DNA of 7,978 nucleotides, from NCBI GenBank assembly GCA_028288945.1, contig JAQGHH010000520.1, forward strand, positions 1 to 7,978, written 5' to 3'. Below, one piece after another: positions 5,860 through 7,978 of this stretch; the first letter of the stretch is position 1, and every line of letters starts with the position of its first letter. Under the pieces are notes generated by a model. It was given only the letters and a program-made list of their open reading frames with translations, was not told where the DNA came from and did no database searches. Origin of the DNA: Phycisphaerales bacterium (GTDB lineage Bacteria > Planctomycetota > Phycisphaerae > Tepidisphaerales > Tepidisphaeraceae). A program made the position numbers and the translations under genes.

Positions 5860-7014
5860 ATGGCGGCACAGGAGCCGATGCTCGAGCTGCGGCCGGCCGC
5901 CTCCATCGACCGCGTTGCGGACGACGTGGAGCCGTCGGCGCGGGAGCTTTGGGCGATCGTGCTCGTGGCGGTCCTGCTGCGGGCGGTGTTGTTCCTGCTT
6001 GTCGCGTCGCGGTTCCACGTGACGTTCGACGAGTGGGCGCTGCGGGACGACGGGAAGAGCTACGTTCACTACGCCAGCGCGCTGCTGGGCGATTCGTCAC
6101 AGCTTACGGATTACGACCGGCGGGTGTTTCCCGGCTATCCGGGTTTGATCGCGCTGCTGCACCTGTGCCGCGTTCCGTTCACCGTCGCGGCTGTCGGTCT
6201 CGACTGGGCGAGCGCCGGAGCGGTGGCCGCGCTGGCCGCGATCCTTTTCCGCGACCGGCGAATCGGATGGGCCCTGACGTGCCTCATCCCGCAGTATTTC
6301 ATGAACTCGAGCCTGGCGATGACCGAAGCGCCGATGCTGGCGCTCTCGCTGGCCGGGCTGATCCTGGCCGAACGAAAGCGGGGCGTGGCCGGGGGATTTC
6401 TGCTCGGCCTCGCGGGCCTCGTGCGGCCGATGGCGTGCTTCGCGGTGCTCGGACAGATTTGGCGCGACACACTCGGGCGACGGTTCAGCAACGCACTCGT
6501 GGCGGCGGCGATTTCGGGCGCGGTCGTGATGACGGGCATCGCCGCGTTGCACGCGTGGTCGGGCGACGCGATGCACGGCGTGAAGGTCTACGCCTCCGAC
6601 AAGAGCACCTACAATGGCGAGTTGATCGTCTGGCCCTTCAAGTCGCTCATCCACGAGTCGCTGCGGCCGGAAATTTCCGTCGCACGGGGATGCTACGTTT
6701 GGCTGCACGTGGCGGTCGTACTGGCGGCGGTGGGCGGGCTCGCGGTGAAATGCCTGCGATCGGGGAGCGAGGCTGACCCGCGCGACATGATGGCGCTGCC
6801 GTGGCTGGCGGGCAACACGCTGTTCGTGCTGTGCATCGGCAGCTACTGGGGATTCCAGCATTTTCCGCGGTTCACGATTCCCGCGCTGCCGGCCCTGTTC
6901 TGGTCGGTCCGCGAGTTTCTGCCGCGGAGGCCCGCGGCTTGGGCGGCCATCGCCGCCGGCATGCTGGCGGCTGCCTCGGCCATCGTGCTCAAGGATTTTG
7001 TCGTTCCGCGCTGA
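5860..7014 (+). CDS. Polytopic membrane protein, probable GT-C-type glycosyltransferase
   Basis: This 384-residue integral membrane protein has roughly nine to ten hydrophobic segments. The first, at about 31-51, follows a short polar N-terminus. After it comes an acidic loop (FDEWALRDDGKSY, 56-68), where GT-C lipid-phosphosugar-dependent transferases keep their catalytic Asp/Glu. RRVFPGYPGL (87-96), MTEAPMLALSLAGLIL (154-169), LLGLAGLVRP (181-190) and FPRFTIPALPALFW (335-348) resemble PIG-V/PIG-M- and GT39/GT83-like mannosyltransferases. The likely role is moving a sugar from a polyprenyl-phosphate donor to a glycan, lipid or protein on the outer face of the membrane; donor and acceptor are unknown. 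It starts seven bases after the dnaN stop, with AGGGGA (5851-5856) overlapping that stop. A second ATG at 5878 has AGGAG just before it and could be the true start. Its position between dnaN and a DciA-family gene is unexpected. Membrane nature is sure; the enzyme class is an inference from motifs. Confidence 0.82.
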   Translation: MAAQEPMLELRPAASIDRVADDVEPSARELWAIVLVAVLLRAVLFLLVASRFHVTFDEWALRDDGKSYVHYASALLGDSSQLTDYDRRVFPGYPGLIALLHLCRVPFTVAAVGLDWASAGAVAALAAILFRDRRIGWALTCLIPQYFMNSSLAMTEAPMLALSLAGLILAERKRGVAGGFLLGLAGLVRPMACFAVLGQIWRDTLGRRFSNALVAAAISGAVVMTGIAALHAWSGDAMHGVKVYASDKSTYNGELIVWPFKSLIHESLRPEISVARGCYVWLHVAVVLAAVGGLAVKCLRSGSEADPRDMMALPWLAGNTLFVLCIGSYWGFQHFPRFTIPALPALFWSVREFLPRRPAAWAAIAAGMLAAASAIVLKDFVVPR

Positions 7015-7020
7015 AGGAGA
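7014..7020 (+). promoter_or_regulatory. Shine-Dalgarno AAGGAGA for the DciA-family gene, overlapping the upstream stop
   Basis: AAGGAGA begins on the last base of the TGA stop (7012-7014) of the membrane protein gene and ends five bases before the ATG at 7026. The overlap suggests translational coupling of the two genes. It also selects the ATG at 7026 over other in-frame starts further upstream. Confidence 0.8.
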
Positions 7021-7025
7021 AATGG

Positions 7026-7433
7026 ATGACGCACGGACGCCCGCACCGCTCCACGCAAGCCCTGGCGCGGCTCCAGCATTTCAAGCAAGTGAACCCGCCC
7101 CAAACGCCGGCCCTGGGCGCGGAGATGATTATGTTCTTCAAACAATCGGTGGAGAAACGCCAGACCAAGCTCGGCAAGATCGCCGAGTGCTGGGCGCAGC
7201 TCGTGCCCGAAACGCTCCTGGGCCACTGTGCGCTGGACTCCCTGCACCGCGGCAGTCTCACCGTGTTAGTGGACAGCGCCTCGCACCTATACGAGCTCAA
7301 GCAACTGCTCCTGGCCGGGCTTCAGCAGCAGCTTCTTTTTGCATGCAAAAGTGCCGGCCTTAGAAAGATCACGCTCAAACCCGGACGCTGGTACGACGGC
7401 GCGGAAGAAGTCCGCAAGCCGCGGTTCGGGTAA
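7026..7433 (+). CDS. dciA: DUF721 / DciA-family protein (replicative helicase loader family)
   Basis: This is a 135-residue protein. DUF721 (DciA) proteins help load the DnaB helicase in bacteria without DnaC- or DnaI-type loaders. The family pattern is clear from about residue 46 on. A helix with the conserved Trp (KLGKIAECWAQLVPETLLGH, 48-67) is followed by RGSLTVLVDSASHLYELKQL (75-94), which corresponds to the family's G-L-V-V-S-W-EL pattern. LQQQLLFACKSAGLRKITLKPG then continues to residue 120. The aromatic usually seen after the Ser is replaced here (SASHLYEL). A short basic N-terminus precedes the domain (MTHGRPHRSTQALARL). The start is fixed by a strong ribosome-binding site. The gene is last in the cluster with dnaN, 11 bases after the membrane protein stop. 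In many bacteria DUF721 lies between recF and gyrB near dnaN, so the location agrees with the family. Helicase-loading activity is inferred. Confidence 0.85.
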   Translation: MTHGRPHRSTQALARLQHFKQVNPPQTPALGAEMIMFFKQSVEKRQTKLGKIAECWAQLVPETLLGHCALDSLHRGSLTVLVDSASHLYELKQLLLAGLQQQLLFACKSAGLRKITLKPGRWYDGAEEVRKPRFG

Positions 7434-7483
7434 GTGCCGTGGCATGGGCGGCCCCGCTCATGAAGTGGCACGGACATCGTGCC
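7434..7483. repeat. Imperfect palindromes directly after the dciA stop
   Basis: GTGCC at 7434-7438 and GGCAC at 7467-7471 bracket a degenerate palindrome (ATGGGCGG / CCGCTCAT). GGCACG at 7467-7472 can instead pair with CGTGCC at 7478-7483 around the loop GACAT. It resembles a decayed relative of the perfect palindrome at 7839-7857. The hairpins could end or stabilise the operon transcript, but no T-run follows. Confidence 0.5.
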
Positions 7484-7586
7484 CGTGGTCGCGGTACTGC
7501 GCGACGTTCGATCGGTACTCCGGTCGAAGAAAGCAAGAGCGCAGCGACCTCTTCCCCTTATCGGGGAGAACCGCGGTGCGGATAAC

Positions 7587-7623
7587 CGCGAAGACGCGAT
7601 GGCGCGAAGACAAACGCGAAGAA
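7587..7623 (+). repeat. Short degenerate direct repeats, CGCGAAGA core
   Basis: CGCGAAGAC occurs at 7587-7595 and 7603-7611, and CGCGAAGAA at 7615-7623, giving three irregularly spaced copies in 37 bases. Just upstream CGCGGT (7572-7577) pairs with ACCGCG (7585-7590). The spacing is too irregular and short for a CRISPR array. It merges into the GCCAAG-rich inverted repeat to the right. Confidence 0.6.
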
Positions 7624-7627
7624 GGAA

Positions 7628-7719
7628 TCGCGCCAAGGGGCCAAGACGCCAAGACCGCAAAGAAATTCAATTCGATCCTGTTTTCTTGGCATCCTTGGCT
7701 GCTTGGCCCCTTGGCGCGA
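7628..7719. repeat. Large inverted repeat with 18-bp perfect outer arms, GCCAAG-rich
   Basis: The 18 bases at 7628-7645 are the exact reverse complement of 7702-7719. Pairing continues imperfectly inwards (GCCAAG on the left, CTTGGC on the right) towards an AT-rich centre with AATTCAATTCGAT. Each arm repeats the unit GCCAAG two to three times. It spans 92 bases with no transposase or open frame inside, so it looks like a non-autonomous palindromic intergenic element (MITE-like). Confidence 0.8.
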
Positions 7720-7741
7720 AAAGGTTTGGCTGTTCCCGGAG

Positions 7742-7805
7742 GTGGGTTCGGCGGTGCCGAACATTCCGGTATTCGCGGCGAAACGTTCGGCAGAGCCGAA
7801 CCCAC
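7742..7805. repeat. Nested inverted repeat of two GTTCGGC/GCCGAAC hairpins
   Basis: The 21-base arms at 7742-7762 and 7785-7805 are reverse complements except for two central positions. Each arm also contains its own 7-bp hairpin: GTTCGGC-GGT-GCCGAAC at 7746-7762 and GTTCGGC-AGA-GCCGAAC at 7785-7801. The unit can fold either as one long stem or as two small stems. No coding sense was found in it. Confidence 0.8.
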
Positions 7806-7838
7806 AAATACCAATGCGGCGGAGTACCGGCAGACAAA

Positions 7839-7857
7839 CACGGGCGGGCCGCCCGTG
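7839..7857. repeat. Perfect 19-base GC palindrome (CACGGGCGG / CCGCCCGTG)
   Basis: Two 9-base arms flank one central G. The following bases (CCACGGG) partly repeat the arm. It looks like an intact version of the degenerate palindrome just after dciA, so the two may bracket the repeat-rich block 7434-7860. No T-run follows on either strand. Confidence 0.7.
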
Positions 7858-7901
7858 CCACGGGATGCGGCCGCGCACATCGCGTTCGCGCCGTCATCCT
7901 C

Positions 7902-7907
7902 TATAAT
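7902..7907 (+). promoter_or_regulatory. Perfect -10 hexamer TATAAT, possible promoter of a gene beyond the window
   Basis: TATAAT stands in GC-rich surroundings (CATCCTCTATAATCTTCC) about 70 bases before the window end. No convincing TTGACA-like element lies at 16-18 bases upstream. It lies beyond the repeats and points out of the window, so it may serve the next plus-strand gene. That gene is not visible; gyrB would be a guess from conserved gene order. Confidence 0.35.
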
Positions 7908-7978
7908 CTTCCGACGCGTTGCAGCGGGCGTGCGCGGTTCGGTTTTCCTCAAGATCGATTCCCCAAAGACATGTGCGG

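Noticed and set aside
5483..6100. A 205-codon minus-strand open frame over the dnaN/glycosyltransferase junction
   Set aside because: It is antisense to two well-supported genes, with an Arg/Ser/Pro-rich low-complexity translation.
7587..7720. Possible CRISPR-like array of CGCGAAGA and GCCAAG repeats
   Set aside because: The units are only 6-9 bases long, irregularly spaced and degenerate, with no uniform spacers and no cas genes in the window.
7458..7952. A 164-codon minus-strand open frame across the right-hand repeats
   Set aside because: The translation is of palindromic and tandem repeat DNA. There is no family pattern, and the repeats explain the open frame.

Overview
The window looks like a piece of a GC-rich planctomycete chromosome, probably a Phycisphaerae/Tepidisphaerales-type organism. 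The main clue is the N-terminal VEPLECRELLS motif of the minus-strand beta-helix protein, a variant of the LEPRxLL signature common on exported planctomycete proteins. The dense GC-rich intergenic palindromes also fit. This placement is inferred from the sequence and was not tested by a search.

Layout. (1) 1-1501: an unrecognised 377-residue protein with a C-terminal membrane anchor (91-1224, +). It is flanked and followed by four copies of a REP-like hairpin element with the core CCCTCTCCC/GGGAGAGGG. (2) 1502-3709 (-): a 735-residue exported right-handed beta-helix protein with a Pro/Thr linker and a C-terminal CBM6-like carbohydrate-binding module. (3) 3710-4748: about 1 kb with no convincing gene, lying between divergent genes. 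It holds several perfect hairpins and, in its right half, DnaA-box matches, AT-rich blocks and a DnaA-trio-like run, so it is a plausible replication origin. (4) 4749-7433 (+): a compact three-gene cluster. It comprises dnaN (DNA polymerase III sliding clamp), a multi-spanning GT-C-type glycosyltransferase-like membrane protein, and a DUF721/DciA-family protein (replicative-helicase loader family). The gaps are 7 and 11 bases. (5) 7434-7978: non-coding DNA made of nested inverted and degenerate repeats, ending with a perfect TATAAT hexamer that may belong to a promoter of a gene beyond the window.

How it fits together: the right half resembles the conserved bacterial origin neighbourhood (dnaA-dnaN-recF-DUF721-gyrB). 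It keeps the clamp and the helicase-loader family gene next to a candidate origin, but a membrane glycosyltransferase-like gene sits where recF often lies. The left half is accessory: a secreted polysaccharide-binding protein and an orphan membrane-anchored protein among repeat elements. No CRISPR array, rRNA, tRNA or transposase gene was seen.
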